Part shown: positions 1 through 8,412 of the stretch, one piece after another | Position numbering within the stretch: the stretch's first letter is position 1 | Layout: every line of letters starts with the position of its first letter | Assembly (NCBI GenBank): GCA_024742475.1 | Contig: JANSYI010000004.1 | Coordinates: 62,001 to 126,000 of the forward strand | DNA length: 64,000 bases | Direction: 5' to 3' | Origin: a bacterium | GTDB taxonomy: Bacteria > Myxococcota_A > Polyangia > Nannocystales > Nannocystaceae | The notes under the pieces: generated by a model | Told to the model about the DNA's origin: nothing | The model's database searches: none | The model's input: the letters and a program-made list of their open reading frames with translations, nothing else | Translations under genes and position numbers: made by a program

Positions 1-755
1 GCGGCTCGGACCTCAACGGCCAGGCCGTCGCGGCCGCGGCCTCGGAGATCCGCGAGCGCCTGCGCCCCGTGGCGGCGGGGCTGCTCGAGCTCTCCGAGGA
101 TGAAGCCGCCGACCTGCGCTTCGAAGGAGGCGTGATCACGCACCCGAACTCCGCCAAGAGCGTCCCCTTCGCCGACGTCGCCCACCAGGCGTGGGTGCAG
201 CGCGTGTCCCTGAGCGCCACGGGCTACTACGCCACGCCGGGCGTCGGCTACGACCACGCCACGGGCAGCGGCACGCCCTTCTACTACTTCGCCTACGGGG
301 CGGTCGTCTGCGAAGTCGAGGTCAACGGGCTCACCGGCGAGCACCGCATGCTTCGGGCCGACATCCTGCACGACGTGGGCACCTCGCTGGTGCCGACGAT
401 CGACCGCGGCCAAGTCGAGGGCGGGTTCGTGCAGGGCGTGGGGTGGCTGACGTGCGAGGAGGTGCTCTTCGCCGACGACGGTCGCCCTCTGACCACCGGG
501 CCGAGCACCTACAAGATCCCCGCCTTCGGGGACGCCCCGCTGGACTTTCGCGTCGACCTGCTCCCCAAGGCGCCGCAGCCGGGGGTCGTACACGGCAGCA
601 AGGCCGTCGGCGAGCCGCCGTTCATGCTGGCCATCGGTGCCGTCACCGCGCTGCGCGACGCGATTGCGGCCTTCGGGGAGGCCGAGGTCGTGCTCTCGCT
701 GCCCGCCACGCCCGAGGCGATTCTCCGGGCGGTCGAGCACGTGCGCGCGGGCTGA
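1..755 (+). CDS. xdhB: Xanthine dehydrogenase molybdopterin-binding subunit, C-terminal part
   Basis: This is the C-terminal end of a xanthine dehydrogenase/aldehyde oxidase large subunit; the 5' part lies before the window and the frame is open from base 3. The family oxidises hypoxanthine and xanthine at a molybdenum cofactor in the cytoplasm. The opening residues GSDLNGQA resemble a cofactor-contact segment. Near the end, GSKAVGEPPFMLAIG matches the conserved active-site loop whose Glu acts as general base. The short stretch GYDHATGSGTPFYYFAYG is also typical. About 251 codons of a protein normally near 750-800 residues are visible. The small subunit and an XdhC-type maturation factor would be expected outside the window. 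No truncation is seen at the 3' end. Confidence 0.9.
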   Translation, partial: GSDLNGQAVAAAASEIRERLRPVAAGLLELSEDEAADLRFEGGVITHPNSAKSVPFADVAHQAWVQRVSLSATGYYATPGVGYDHATGSGTPFYYFAYGAVVCEVEVNGLTGEHRMLRADILHDVGTSLVPTIDRGQVEGGFVQGVGWLTCEEVLFADDGRPLTTGPSTYKIPAFGDAPLDFRVDLLPKAPQPGVVHGSKAVGEPPFMLAIGAVTALRDAIAAFGEAEVVLSLPATPEAILRAVEHVRAG

Positions 756-778
756 GCGGGCCGGGCGGTCAGGGCTCG

Positions 779-1087
779 TCAGATGCCCGTGAAGAGCAGA
801 TCGATTGCCCCGATGAAGTCTGCGCGTTGCTCGGACAGGGATCCGACAGGTTTGCGCAGCACGGAGGCGGGTACGGCAGCGAGCTCCTGAAACACAGCGA
901 CGTAGTCCGTCCCGTCGACGACGACGGTCGGGTTGAGTCGGGTGATGGGCCGAGCTCCGTAGCGTTGCAGAGTCGTCAACGGAACGACGACGCGCGTCGG
1001 CAACGGGGACAGCAGATCGTCTTGAATGTCGAGCAACAGCGGGTATCGCCGCTTTCGCGAGTTGCGATAGATGTCGAACTGGGCCAT
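779..1087 (-). CDS. ccdB: CcdB-like toxin of a type II toxin-antitoxin pair
   Basis: A 102-residue protein resembling CcdB, the F-plasmid toxin that poisons DNA gyrase. It starts MAQFDIYRN and contains the typical RYPLLLDIQDDLL and VPLTTL strands. The C-terminus aligns with the gyrase-contacting end of CcdB, but the family's final Trp-Gly-Ile reads Thr-Gly-Ile here, so the key tryptophan is absent. Length matches the family (about 101). The ATG overlaps the stop of the upstream antitoxin gene by one base (TGATG), as in other ccdAB operons. Whether it still poisons gyrase is uncertain. Assignment to the CcdB fold is strong. Confidence 0.85.
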   Translation of the reverse strand: MAQFDIYRNSRKRRYPLLLDIQDDLLSPLPTRVVVPLTTLQRYGARPITRLNPTVVVDGTDYVAVFQELAAVPASVLRKPVGSLSEQRADFIGAIDLLFTGI

Positions 1088-1323
1088 CAGAACGTGCGCC
1101 AGTCGTCGCTGAAGACGCCGCGCCGCTCGACGACCTCGTTGTACTCCGCAATCGCCTCCTGGTTTTCTTTCAGCCACGCCTCGCGCTCGGCGCTCCGAAT
1201 GACGTCCTCGAGCGCAGCATCCACCGCTTCGGAGATGTTCAAGCCGAGTGCCTTTGCCCGCCGCACGAGCTCGCTGCGCAGCGAGAGGTTGGTTGGCACC
1301 TTGCGGTCCTTCTGCCCGGGCAT
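1087..1323 (-). CDS. ccdA: CcdA-like antitoxin
   Basis: A 78-residue protein starting MPGQKDRKVP. The N-terminal half looks like a ribbon-helix-helix DNA-binding domain (VPTNLSLRSELVRRAKALG, then NISEAVDAAL). The C-terminal part (WLKENQEAIAEYNEVVERRG) matches the CcdA tail that wraps CcdB. CcdA neutralises the toxin and represses its own operon with it. It is translated first, directly ahead of ccdB. Longer upstream readings in the same frame are Ala/Arg-rich and not CcdA-like, so the ATG at 1323 is chosen. Two TGCGCA boxes 13 bp apart lie at 1326-1344, just upstream of the start, and could be the operator. Confidence 0.85.
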   Translation of the reverse strand: MPGQKDRKVPTNLSLRSELVRRAKALGLNISEAVDAALEDVIRSAEREAWLKENQEAIAEYNEVVERRGVFSDDWRTF

Positions 1324-1325
1324 TC

Positions 1326-1344
1326 TGCGCACAGAGTATGCGCA
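1326..1344. promoter_or_regulatory. Candidate ccdAB operator: two TGCGCA boxes
   Basis: The self-complementary hexamer TGCGCA occurs at 1326-1331 and again at 1339-1344, a 13-bp repeat immediately upstream of the ccdA start. Ribbon-helix-helix antitoxins usually bind short repeated palindromes at their own promoters. This is a position-based inference; no -35/-10 pair is clear. Confidence 0.3.
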
Positions 1345-1463
1345 TGCAGAGAGGGCCGCAACAGGACTGCGCCGTCCACGACGCTTGGAACGTGCAACAC
1401 CACGGCAGTGCGCGCGCTGAACGGCTGCAACCTGCGCCCCAGTGCCGCGTCTAGGCAGGCGTA

Positions 1464-2363
1464 GTGACGACGGTGCGCCTGCCCCCGCTCGAGTACATGC
1501 TCGTCGTCGACCTCGACGATGAGGGCGAGCCCCAGCCGGTCCTCCGGCAGGCGCTGCAACGCATGACGCAGCCGTGGAACGACTCACACACGGCGCAGTT
1601 CGTCTGGCGCGACGAGGGCGGGTTCGAAACCTTCTCGGTGATTCTCCAAGGTGGCGCGCACGACCCCGAGCGACCCACCCTCGAGCGCCACCTCGACGCC
1701 ATCGAGCAGGCGAGTGGCGTGAGGGCCTCGTGCGGCATTGCCGGACCGATGCGCACGGCGGAGCGACACGCCCGAGCCGACTTCATCAAGGTGCTCGCCG
1801 AGGGCGCCCCGATGGGTTTCGTGACCAACCTCTACGCCTCGAGCGGGCCACGCCCCTGCTGTTCGACGTGCGGCCGAGACCTCGCCGACGCCGACCGCCC
1901 ATCTCTGCGTCCGCTGAGCATCGACGTCGCGTACCTTCGCCGATGGGCACGCAAACGAGGGACGCCGATCCCGGGGATGCTCTGCATCGACCATCGGCAC
2001 CGACTGCGCGACGAGATGCAGGCGTGGGCCAAAGACCTCGAGGACCCCGTCATCCCGCACGACGGGCTGCCCTTCGCGACGATTCCCGCCAGCAGCGACC
2101 TCCTGGCCCTCTTCGAGGGCCGCGTCTACTACGTCTCGCCGCTGTGCTCCGGCCCGCACAACGAAGTGGTGGCCGAGGACCTCGAGGAGTTCTTCGGCAT
2201 CGTCGTGGGCGACCTTGCGCGCTTCGTGATGGAGACCGCCCCGGTCGTTCGGTACCGCGACGAGCAGGGCGAGCATTGGTACCCGGTCGCGTTTCGCCGC
2301 TCGGGAAGTCCTCTCCCTCGAGCGGATCGAGAACGCGACGAGGATGCAGCGCTGCATCCATGA
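1464..2363 (+). CDS. Hypothetical protein with a CxxC pair
   Basis: A 299-residue protein from a GTG start (MTTVRLPPLEYML), not recognised. It is soluble, mixed alpha/beta by appearance, with no signal peptide or membrane segment. A Cys-Cys-Ser-Thr-Cys cluster near residue 131 (RPCCSTCGRDL) and a later CIDHRHR could form a metal site, but only loosely. It lies between the divergent ccdAB pair and the convergent ATPase gene at 2443. Codon use has the strong G/C third-position bias of neighbouring genes, which supports real coding. The 76-bp gap to the next gene holds nothing obvious. Confidence 0.55.
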   Translation: MTTVRLPPLEYMLVVDLDDEGEPQPVLRQALQRMTQPWNDSHTAQFVWRDEGGFETFSVILQGGAHDPERPTLERHLDAIEQASGVRASCGIAGPMRTAERHARADFIKVLAEGAPMGFVTNLYASSGPRPCCSTCGRDLADADRPSLRPLSIDVAYLRRWARKRGTPIPGMLCIDHRHRLRDEMQAWAKDLEDPVIPHDGLPFATIPASSDLLALFEGRVYYVSPLCSGPHNEVVAEDLEEFFGIVVGDLARFVMETAPVVRYRDEQGEHWYPVAFRRSGSPLPRADRERDEDAALHP

Positions 2364-2442
2364 ACGCTGCCGCGCCTGGGATGGGATGGGCTCGGCGGTC
2401 GGCCCCCCTCGGCGGACGCGGGCGTGCCCGGTTGAACCGGTG

Positions 2443-3585
2443 TCAACCGAAGATGTCTGCAAAGGAATCGGCGGTCACGAACAGACACTCCTCGGCCGTG
2501 GGGAACGACTCGTAGAACTCTTCGAGCGCGGTGTGATGGCGCGCAGCGGGACCACTCCAGGTCACCTGAACCGGGAGAATCCGCGGACCATCCCTGACGA
2601 CGAAGTCGACCTCTCCCTTTCCGCGCCAGTAGGAGACGTCACCGTACCGTCGTCGCAACTGAAGGTGCGTCGCACACTCGAGACCTTTGCCGCGGTCTTG
2701 GCCGGTCCGCGTCACGACCACCCTCCGCAGGCCAGGGTCGATCGGGTAGTACTTGTTGTTCCGCGCAGCCCGCTTCCTTTCCGAGAATGCGAAGAACGGG
2801 ACCTCGAACAGCAGATAGGCGTCTTTGGCCCCCTCGAGGTATCCGGCAACGGTCTCGACGGCCAGACCGGTCGCACCGGAGATACGACGCAGACTGAGTT
2901 CCGACCCAGCCGCCTCGAACGCCATCTGTACGACGCGCCGGACCGACATCCCCGAGCGCGCCCCCACCCGCTCCCGCACGTCCCGCTCTACGATGTCGAT
3001 GAAGTACTGACGAAGGAGCGCATCCCCATCCTTCCTCGTGAGAGGTTCTGGAAAACCGCCCCGTTCGAGAAACGACTCGAGGCTCATTCGACCCCTGGTC
3101 TGCGCTTCACGAAGATCGAATGGGAAGAGCTCTACGGTGAGGTGTCTGCCCGTCAGCGCGGAGGAGAACTCGCCCGCCAAGAGCGAGGCGTTCGAGCCCG
3201 TCACGACGAAGCGGTTCCGAGAGGGCCGCTCGAGTTGCGCCCGAAGCCACTTCTCCCATCCTCGAACGACTTGGATCTCATCCAGAAAGAACACCAACTC
3301 GCCCTCGGGACGACGCTGTGCGAATGCGTCGGCGAGACGCTGTAGCGTCTCGAAGGAGAGATGGCCCAGCAGGCGTGGATCCTCGAAGTTGATGAAGACG
3401 CACTGCCGCGGATCGACTTCGAACGCAGCCATGAGTTGCTGAAGCAACGTCGATTTTCCGCAGCGACGCACACCCTGAATGACCAGTCCCAGCGACGGGG
3501 ACAGCACACTCGGGAGCTGCACGTTTCGAGGGATGGACGCTGGCACCTTGCGTGACCAGAAGCTCCAATCCTCCGCGATCCGCAT
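2443..3585 (-). CDS. AAA-type ATPase with DUF4143-like C-terminal region
   Basis: A 380-residue ATPase of the AAA/DUF4143 group common in accessory regions. Walker A is GVRRCGKST (about residues 38-46). Walker B is LVFFLDEIQ (Asp102/Glu103). A sensor-like TGSNASLL follows, then a winged-helix-like stretch and a C-terminal region ending in a VDFVVRDG nuclease-like strand. Family function is poorly defined. The frame stays open upstream to 3690, but that extension is encoded by three palindromes (3605-3680) and is unlike the family, so MRIAEDW at 3585 is taken as the start. It lies downstream of, and co-oriented with, the res-like gene. The palindrome spacing suggests autoregulation or control by a dimeric repressor. 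Confidence 0.8.
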   Translation of the reverse strand: MRIAEDWSFWSRKVPASIPRNVQLPSVLSPSLGLVIQGVRRCGKSTLLQQLMAAFEVDPRQCVFINFEDPRLLGHLSFETLQRLADAFAQRRPEGELVFFLDEIQVVRGWEKWLRAQLERPSRNRFVVTGSNASLLAGEFSSALTGRHLTVELFPFDLREAQTRGRMSLESFLERGGFPEPLTRKDGDALLRQYFIDIVERDVRERVGARSGMSVRRVVQMAFEAAGSELSLRRISGATGLAVETVAGYLEGAKDAYLLFEVPFFAFSERKRAARNNKYYPIDPGLRRVVVTRTGQDRGKGLECATHLQLRRRYGDVSYWRGKGEVDFVVRDGPRILPVQVTWSGPAARHHTALEEFYESFPTAEECLFVTADSFADIFG

Positions 3586-3604
3586 CAACGCAGCGTCGTC
3601 CACG

Positions 3605-3680
3605 CTGTCGACCGTACTCGACAGGATCAGCAGTGTCGAGTAAACTCGACACGATCGCCGGTGTCGAGTGAACTCGACAC
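3605..3680. promoter_or_regulatory. Array of three 20-bp palindromes with a 28-bp period
   Basis: Three inverted repeats lie at 3605-3624, 3633-3652 and 3661-3680. The second and third are perfect: GTGTCGAGT, two bases, ACTCGACAC. The first is imperfect: CTGTCGA, six bases, TCGACAG. Their centres are exactly 28 bp apart, leaving 8-bp spacers that read CGGCGATC and TGCTGATC on the minus strand. A further half-site-like GTGTCGAAGT abuts the outer end. The array fills the gap between the res-like stop and the ATPase start. Evenly phased identical dyads are typical of an operator array or a protein-DNA filament site. Confidence 0.85.
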
Positions 3681-3710
3681 ACTTCGACACAGAACGGCGT
3701 CAAACCGCCC

Positions 3711-5381
3711 CTAGACGAGCGAAGGACACCTGCGCCTATAGCGCACTCGCTCCAGAGACGCCGAGACCAATGCCTCGGCCACCGCACGGGCGCCGCGGAC
3801 GGGGTCGGCGAGCAGGGCATCCGCGCGGCCGCTGGCCTCGACCACGGCGAGGACGGTGTGGCGCCGCAGCGGAGTTCCGCGCCGATGCAGGTGGTCCAGC
3901 ACACCCTGCATCAGGTCGCCGCAGGGCGCGGCTGCAAGGGGCTCGAACGCCGCGAGTCCGCGCGCGGCGGCTTCGATCAGCGCGCCGTCGGAGGGCAGGA
4001 TACGCGCCGAGTCGGCGGCCGCGTTCGCACGAGGTTGGCGAGGGGGAATGGGCGCTCGCTCGTCTGCGGGCCGGACCTCGTCTTGCTGCAGGTTCGCGAC
4101 GAACGCTTCGTAGCTCTCGTTGGCGAACACCCGCAGAACGTTGACGCCCGGGTCGACCACCCTCCGGCCTTGCTGATCGACACACAGCCGAATGCCGCGG
4201 CCGATCTCCTGACGCTTGCGCACCGGCGACTCCGAGCGACCCAGCGTGCAGATCTGAAAGACGTTGGGGTTGTCCCAGCCCTCTCGCAGCGCCGAGTGCG
4301 AGAAGACGAAGGACACCGGCTCGTCGAGCGAGAGCAGGCGCGGCTTGTCCTTGAGGATGAGCTCGTACGCGTCGGCATCGGCGGCGGCACGTCCGGTCTT
4401 CGAGTCGACGGCACGCCCACCTCGCGTCGCAAAGTAGGCGCTGCGGACCGCAGATGCAGGCATCACCGAGAACTCCGGATAGCCGCCTTTGAGGGCGTCG
4501 AACGCCTCGTCGAAGGCGAGACGCGCGATGCCGTCGTGGTCGGCATAGCTCGCGACCGCGTCGAGGAAGAACAGCGAGAGCACCTTGATGCCGCGGTCTC
4601 GAAGCGCGGCCGCGCGACGAAGGTGCGCCGCGACCGTGTCGTGAATCTGCGCTGCGTAGCCCTGCCCGCCGCCGCGGACCACGATCGACTTCACGAGCCC
4701 CGCCGCGTGCGCCTTCGCGGGCGTCAGCCGGTGCACGACTCGCGCATCCCAATCGCCGAGCGTCGCGCCGTAGGCCAACACCATCGATGGCTGCAGCAGC
4801 GCCAGCGCCTCCGTACGCAGCTGGCTGCGCATGCGATGCGGCTCATCGACGATCACGACCGGACGCGTCGCGGCCAAGGCAGCCAGCGGGGCGTGCCCGG
4901 CGAACGCGTCGCACGCGCGCCGGAGCACGTTCGTGTCCTTCGTGAACGCGTCGATCGTGACGACCATGAACTCGACGTCGCCGCTGCGCACGAACTGCCG
5001 CAGGCGCTCCAGTCGATCCCGGCGATAGGCAAACGAGCGCACGCCCAACCCAGCAAAGAGCTCGCCGAAGTGCTCGCGGGTCGATTGCAGCGTCGCAAGC
5101 ACGCCTTCACGAATGGCGACCGAGGGCACCACCACCACGAACTTCCGCACGTCGTGTCGCGCCGCGAGCTCGAGCGCCGTGCGAAGGAAGACGTACGTCT
5201 TGCCCGTCCCCGTCTCCATCTCCACCGCCAGCCGCGACGGCAGCCCGCGGGGGTTGGCACGCGCCACCACGCCCTCGTGGCGCAGTCCGCCAGGCTCGAG
5301 TCTGCTCGCGTCGACCTGCTCGAGTACCGCTTCGATCGCGGCGCGCTGATGCGGCAGGTCGGGCTCGTAGCGGAGCTTCAT
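3711..5381 (-). CDS. res: Type III restriction Res-like helicase subunit lacking the nuclease end
   Basis: A 556-residue superfamily 2 helicase resembling the Res subunit of type III restriction systems. Motif I is METGTGKTY (about residues 55-63), motif II is IVDEPH (about 177-182), and the C-terminal RecA domain carries FSHSALREGWDNPNVFQIC and RQEIGRGIRLCVD. Family Res proteins are usually about 900-1000 residues and end in a PD-(D/E)XK nuclease; here the frame stops roughly 130 residues after the helicase and no nuclease motif is seen. The usual TATP-like motif III reads AYGATLG. ATG 5381 is preferred over GTG 5396 because GAGAGG lies 6 bases upstream of it. It follows mod by 70 bp on the same strand. 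Confidence 0.8.
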   Translation of the reverse strand: MKLRYEPDLPHQRAAIEAVLEQVDASRLEPGGLRHEGVVARANPRGLPSRLAVEMETGTGKTYVFLRTALELAARHDVRKFVVVVPSVAIREGVLATLQSTREHFGELFAGLGVRSFAYRRDRLERLRQFVRSGDVEFMVVTIDAFTKDTNVLRRACDAFAGHAPLAALAATRPVVIVDEPHRMRSQLRTEALALLQPSMVLAYGATLGDWDARVVHRLTPAKAHAAGLVKSIVVRGGGQGYAAQIHDTVAAHLRRAAALRDRGIKVLSLFFLDAVASYADHDGIARLAFDEAFDALKGGYPEFSVMPASAVRSAYFATRGGRAVDSKTGRAAADADAYELILKDKPRLLSLDEPVSFVFSHSALREGWDNPNVFQICTLGRSESPVRKRQEIGRGIRLCVDQQGRRVVDPGVNVLRVFANESYEAFVANLQQDEVRPADERAPIPPRQPRANAAADSARILPSDGALIEAAARGLAAFEPLAAAPCGDLMQGVLDHLHRRGTPLRRHTVLAVVEASGRADALLADPVRGARAVAEALVSASLERVRYRRRCPSLV

Positions 5382-5451
5382 GGGTCGCCTCTCCACGCGC
5401 TCGCGTCGTCGGGGACGGGCGGGCGCTGCCGGACGCGGAGCATGGGGGACA

Positions 5452-7074
5452 TCACATCGACTCTACTCGCCAGCGCCCGGCGAGCGCGAGACGTTCGGCG
5501 TTGCTCCACGCATCGTCGGGGACGACGATCGTGGCGCGCTCGGGCAGCGCGAGCCCCTCGACCGACGCGATGGCGCCCGGGTCCACGGACCAGGCGAACG
5601 CTCGATCATCGTCGCGCAGCACGGTCCAGCCGGCACGCGATTCGAGCGTACCGTGCAGCCCCACGCCGCGTTGCAACGCGCGCGCGAACGGGTCGAAGGC
5701 ATGCATCCGGGTCGCCTCGGCCTCTCGCAGCGCCTCGACGGTTTGCGCGGACTCGGCACCCTCGGGAGCGAGCTCGAACACACGGACGCCGCCACAGCGC
5801 CGCGCCACCCGGGCCCGCGTGACGTCGCAGATCGTCTCGAAGCCATCCATCGAGACCGGCTCGGGCCACTGGCCCAGCACGCAGAAGCGCTCGGCGAGAG
5901 CGGCCGCGGCCTCGGCCGTGGTGCCCGAGCCCGCGAACGGGTCGAGCACGATGCCGCCGGGATCGGTGGCCAGCTCGATGCATCGCCGCACCAGCGCGAC
6001 CGGCTTGGGATGATCGAACACCGGCCGCCCGAGCGCCTGGCGCAGGTCGATCGTCCCCTGCTCGGTGCGCATCGCCGGCTCGTCCCACAGGCCCTTGGCC
6101 TTGGCCGTCGACTTGCGGTGCTTCTCGTAGATGTTGAAGCCCCCGTCGCGTCGCTGCTTGGCGACGATGCTCGAGCCCCCAGGGTCGTCCGCCGCGACGG
6201 CAGCCTCGGCCTTGGGTCGCCCCCACCGCCACACGCTCCCCTCCCCGGCCGCGTTGCGCGGCTCGACCTGCAGGTCATAGCCCGCCCGCGGCTCGAGGCT
6301 GACCGCCAGCCCGCCCCTGCCGTCGTCACGACTGGTGTCGACGAAGAACGGATAGAACAGGTTGGGCCGGTTGCCGGGGTGGAACTTGGGGTTGCGGTTT
6401 CGAAGCTCCCGCAGCACGTAGGGGCCTCGCTCGTCGTGCAGCGCGTCCTTGGGGGGCGGTTTGGGCAGCTCGCGCACGACCGCGTCCGGCGTGGCCCCGT
6501 ACACCAGCAGGTACTCGTGCCCCGTCGCGATGCGCAGGTAGTCTCGACCACCGCGGTTCGTCACGACCACGACCTGGGCGATGAAACACGCCTCGCCGAA
6601 GATCTCGTCCAGCAGCATGCGCAGGTGGTGCACCTCGTGGTCGTCGATGCTCACGCACAGCAACCCCTGCGGGTGCAGCAGCGCGCGTGCGTGCCACAGG
6701 CGCGGGTACATCATCGCCAGCCACGCGGAGTGGTAGCGGCCGTCGCTGCGCGGGTTGGGCCGCAGCGGGGTGCCGGTCTCGTCGACCTGGCCGGTCCGCT
6801 CCAGGAACGCCTGCGCCGTCTCGCCGAAGCGGTCTCGATAGACGAAATCCCGCCCGGTGTTGTAGGGCGGGTCCATGTAGATCAGCTGCACGCGCTCGGC
6901 GTACGCGGGCTGCAGCAGCCGCAGCATGTCCAGGTTGTCGCCCTCGACCAACGCCGTGCTCGCCGTCTCGAAGGCGTCGCTGCGATCGCGGCGCGTCCGA
7001 AGGCGGGCCTTGCCGGGCGCGTCTAGCGAGGCCAGCACCGCGGATTTGTCGGCAAAGTCGAGCCCGAAGCTCAT
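5452..7074 (-). CDS. mod: Type III Mod-like DNA methyltransferase
   Basis: A 540-residue site-specific DNA methyltransferase of the beta (permuted) class. The catalytic motif is MDPPYNTG (DPPY about 68-71). The AdoMet-binding motif LDPFAGSGTT (about 378-387) comes after it, as in Mod subunits and other adenine/cytosine N-methylases. The region between is expected to include the target recognition domain. The start MSFGLDFADK overlaps the mtaB stop by ATGA, so it is probably translationally coupled to a tRNA-modification gene. The res-like helicase follows. With Res lacking a nuclease, Mod may act as a solitary methylase; this is inference. Confidence 0.85.
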   Translation of the reverse strand: MSFGLDFADKSAVLASLDAPGKARLRTRRDRSDAFETASTALVEGDNLDMLRLLQPAYAERVQLIYMDPPYNTGRDFVYRDRFGETAQAFLERTGQVDETGTPLRPNPRSDGRYHSAWLAMMYPRLWHARALLHPQGLLCVSIDDHEVHHLRMLLDEIFGEACFIAQVVVVTNRGGRDYLRIATGHEYLLVYGATPDAVVRELPKPPPKDALHDERGPYVLRELRNRNPKFHPGNRPNLFYPFFVDTSRDDGRGGLAVSLEPRAGYDLQVEPRNAAGEGSVWRWGRPKAEAAVAADDPGGSSIVAKQRRDGGFNIYEKHRKSTAKAKGLWDEPAMRTEQGTIDLRQALGRPVFDHPKPVALVRRCIELATDPGGIVLDPFAGSGTTAEAAAALAERFCVLGQWPEPVSMDGFETICDVTRARVARRCGGVRVFELAPEGAESAQTVEALREAEATRMHAFDPFARALQRGVGLHGTLESRAGWTVLRDDDRAFAWSVDPGAIASVEGLALPERATIVVPDDAWSNAERLALAGRWRVESM

Positions 7075-8387
7075 GCCGGGCCCACGCCGACGCGCGAGTC
7101 GTCGCGACGCTCGATGTCGACTGTGGTCCGCTCGCCCACCGACGGCCGCCCCTCGACCAGCGGCACGCGCACGTAGTTGTCGGCGAGCGCCATCGGGTGG
7201 GCCCCGCGCCCCCGCTCGATCACCGCGTCGAGCGACTGGCCCTCGAACCCGGCCGCGAAGGCCTCGGTCTGCCGATGCGACAGCTCCCGCAGCGCCTTGT
7301 TGCGGGCCGCCTTCACCGCCGGCGGCACCTGGTCGGGCATCGTGGCCGCGGCCGTGCCCTTGCGAATCGAGTAGGTGAACACGTGGTGGTAGGCGACCGG
7401 GGCGTCGCGCAGCAGCGCGTAGGTGTTCTCGAACGCCGCATCGGTCTCGCCGGGAAAGCCGACGATGACGTCGGTGCCGATGCCGACCCCGGGAATCTTC
7501 GCGGCGAGCTTGGCCGTGAGCGCGGCGAAGTCCTCCGCCGTGTGGCCCCGCCGCATGGCGCGAAGCACCTGCGGGTCGCCGCTTTGCACGGGCAGGTGGA
7601 AGTAGCGACACACCTGCGGCGCGTGCTCGGCGACCAGCGCGATCAGGTCGTCGTCCACCTCGTGCGGGTCGAGCGAGCTGAGCCGAAGCCGCGTGCCGGT
7701 GTCCTTGGGCCCGAGCACCGGAAGGATGGCCGCGACGAGGTCGGCCAGGCGCACGCGAGGACGAAGGTCTCGTCCATAGGTGCCCAGGTGAATGCCCGTG
7801 AGCACGATCTCGGGCGCCCCGGCGTCGACCAGCGAGCGCGCCTGTGCGACCACGTCCTCGATGGTGAGGCTGCGCGAGCGCCCGCGCACCTGCGGCACGA
7901 TGCAGAACGAGCAGCGGTAGTTGCAGCCGTCTTGCACCTTGAGCAGCGAGCGCGTGCGACGACGCGGGGTGGCGGCCGCCAGCGCGGTGAACGTCGTGCG
8001 CTTCTTGAGCGCCGTCACCTGGACGAACGCGTTTGGAGCGGCCACCGCGGGCTTCAGCCGGGACAGCGCGTCGGTCAGCGCATCCTTCTCGCCGTTGCCG
8101 AGCACACCGTCGACCTCGTCCATCGCCGCGACCGCCTCGGGATCGCCGTTGGCGTAGCAGCCCGTCACGAGCACCCGCACCGCCGGGTTCCTCCGCTTGG
8201 CCCGGCGGATCGACGCCCGGGCGTCGGCGTCGGCTTGGTGGGTGATCGTGCACGAGTTGAGCACGTACACCTCGGCGTCTTCGGGCCCGTCGGCGATGTC
8301 GTGCCCCGCGGCCACGAGGGCCGCTTCCATGGCGTCCGTCTCCGACTGGTTCAGCCGGCAGCCGTGCGTGTGGAGGGCGACGCGCAT
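7071..8387 (-). CDS. mtaB: tRNA threonylcarbamoyladenosine methylthiotransferase MtaB
   Basis: A 438-residue radical-SAM methylthiotransferase that adds a methylthio group to t6A37 of tRNAs decoding ANN codons. The N-terminal UPF0004 domain carries the three cluster cysteines C10 (HGCRLNQSE), C46 (NSCTIT) and C77 (TGCYAN). The radical-SAM CxxxCxxC is C155, C159 and C162 (CNYRCSFC). HGCRLNQ and CIVPQVRGRSRS favour MtaB over MiaB and RimO. A short TRAM-like C-terminus is present. Length is normal. Its stop overlaps the mod start by four bases. Confidence 0.9.
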   Translation of the reverse strand: MRVALHTHGCRLNQSETDAMEAALVAAGHDIADGPEDAEVYVLNSCTITHQADADARASIRRAKRRNPAVRVLVTGCYANGDPEAVAAMDEVDGVLGNGEKDALTDALSRLKPAVAAPNAFVQVTALKKRTTFTALAAATPRRRTRSLLKVQDGCNYRCSFCIVPQVRGRSRSLTIEDVVAQARSLVDAGAPEIVLTGIHLGTYGRDLRPRVRLADLVAAILPVLGPKDTGTRLRLSSLDPHEVDDDLIALVAEHAPQVCRYFHLPVQSGDPQVLRAMRRGHTAEDFAALTAKLAAKIPGVGIGTDVIVGFPGETDAAFENTYALLRDAPVAYHHVFTYSIRKGTAAATMPDQVPPAVKAARNKALRELSHRQTEAFAAGFEGQSLDAVIERGRGAHPMALADNYVRVPLVEGRPSVGERTTVDIERRDDSRVGVGPA

Positions 8388-8412
8388 GATGGGCCTCTAT
8401 ACAACACGATCC

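Noticed and set aside
3586..3690. A 35-codon N-terminal extension of the DUF4143-type ATPase
   Set aside because: It is encoded by the palindrome array and is unlike the family; ATG 3585 gives a normal N-terminus.
5452..8253. A 933-residue reading frame covering mod and an upstream Arg-rich part
   Set aside because: The upstream part is the antisense-frame shadow of mtaB; Mod starts at 7074 inside the mtaB stop.
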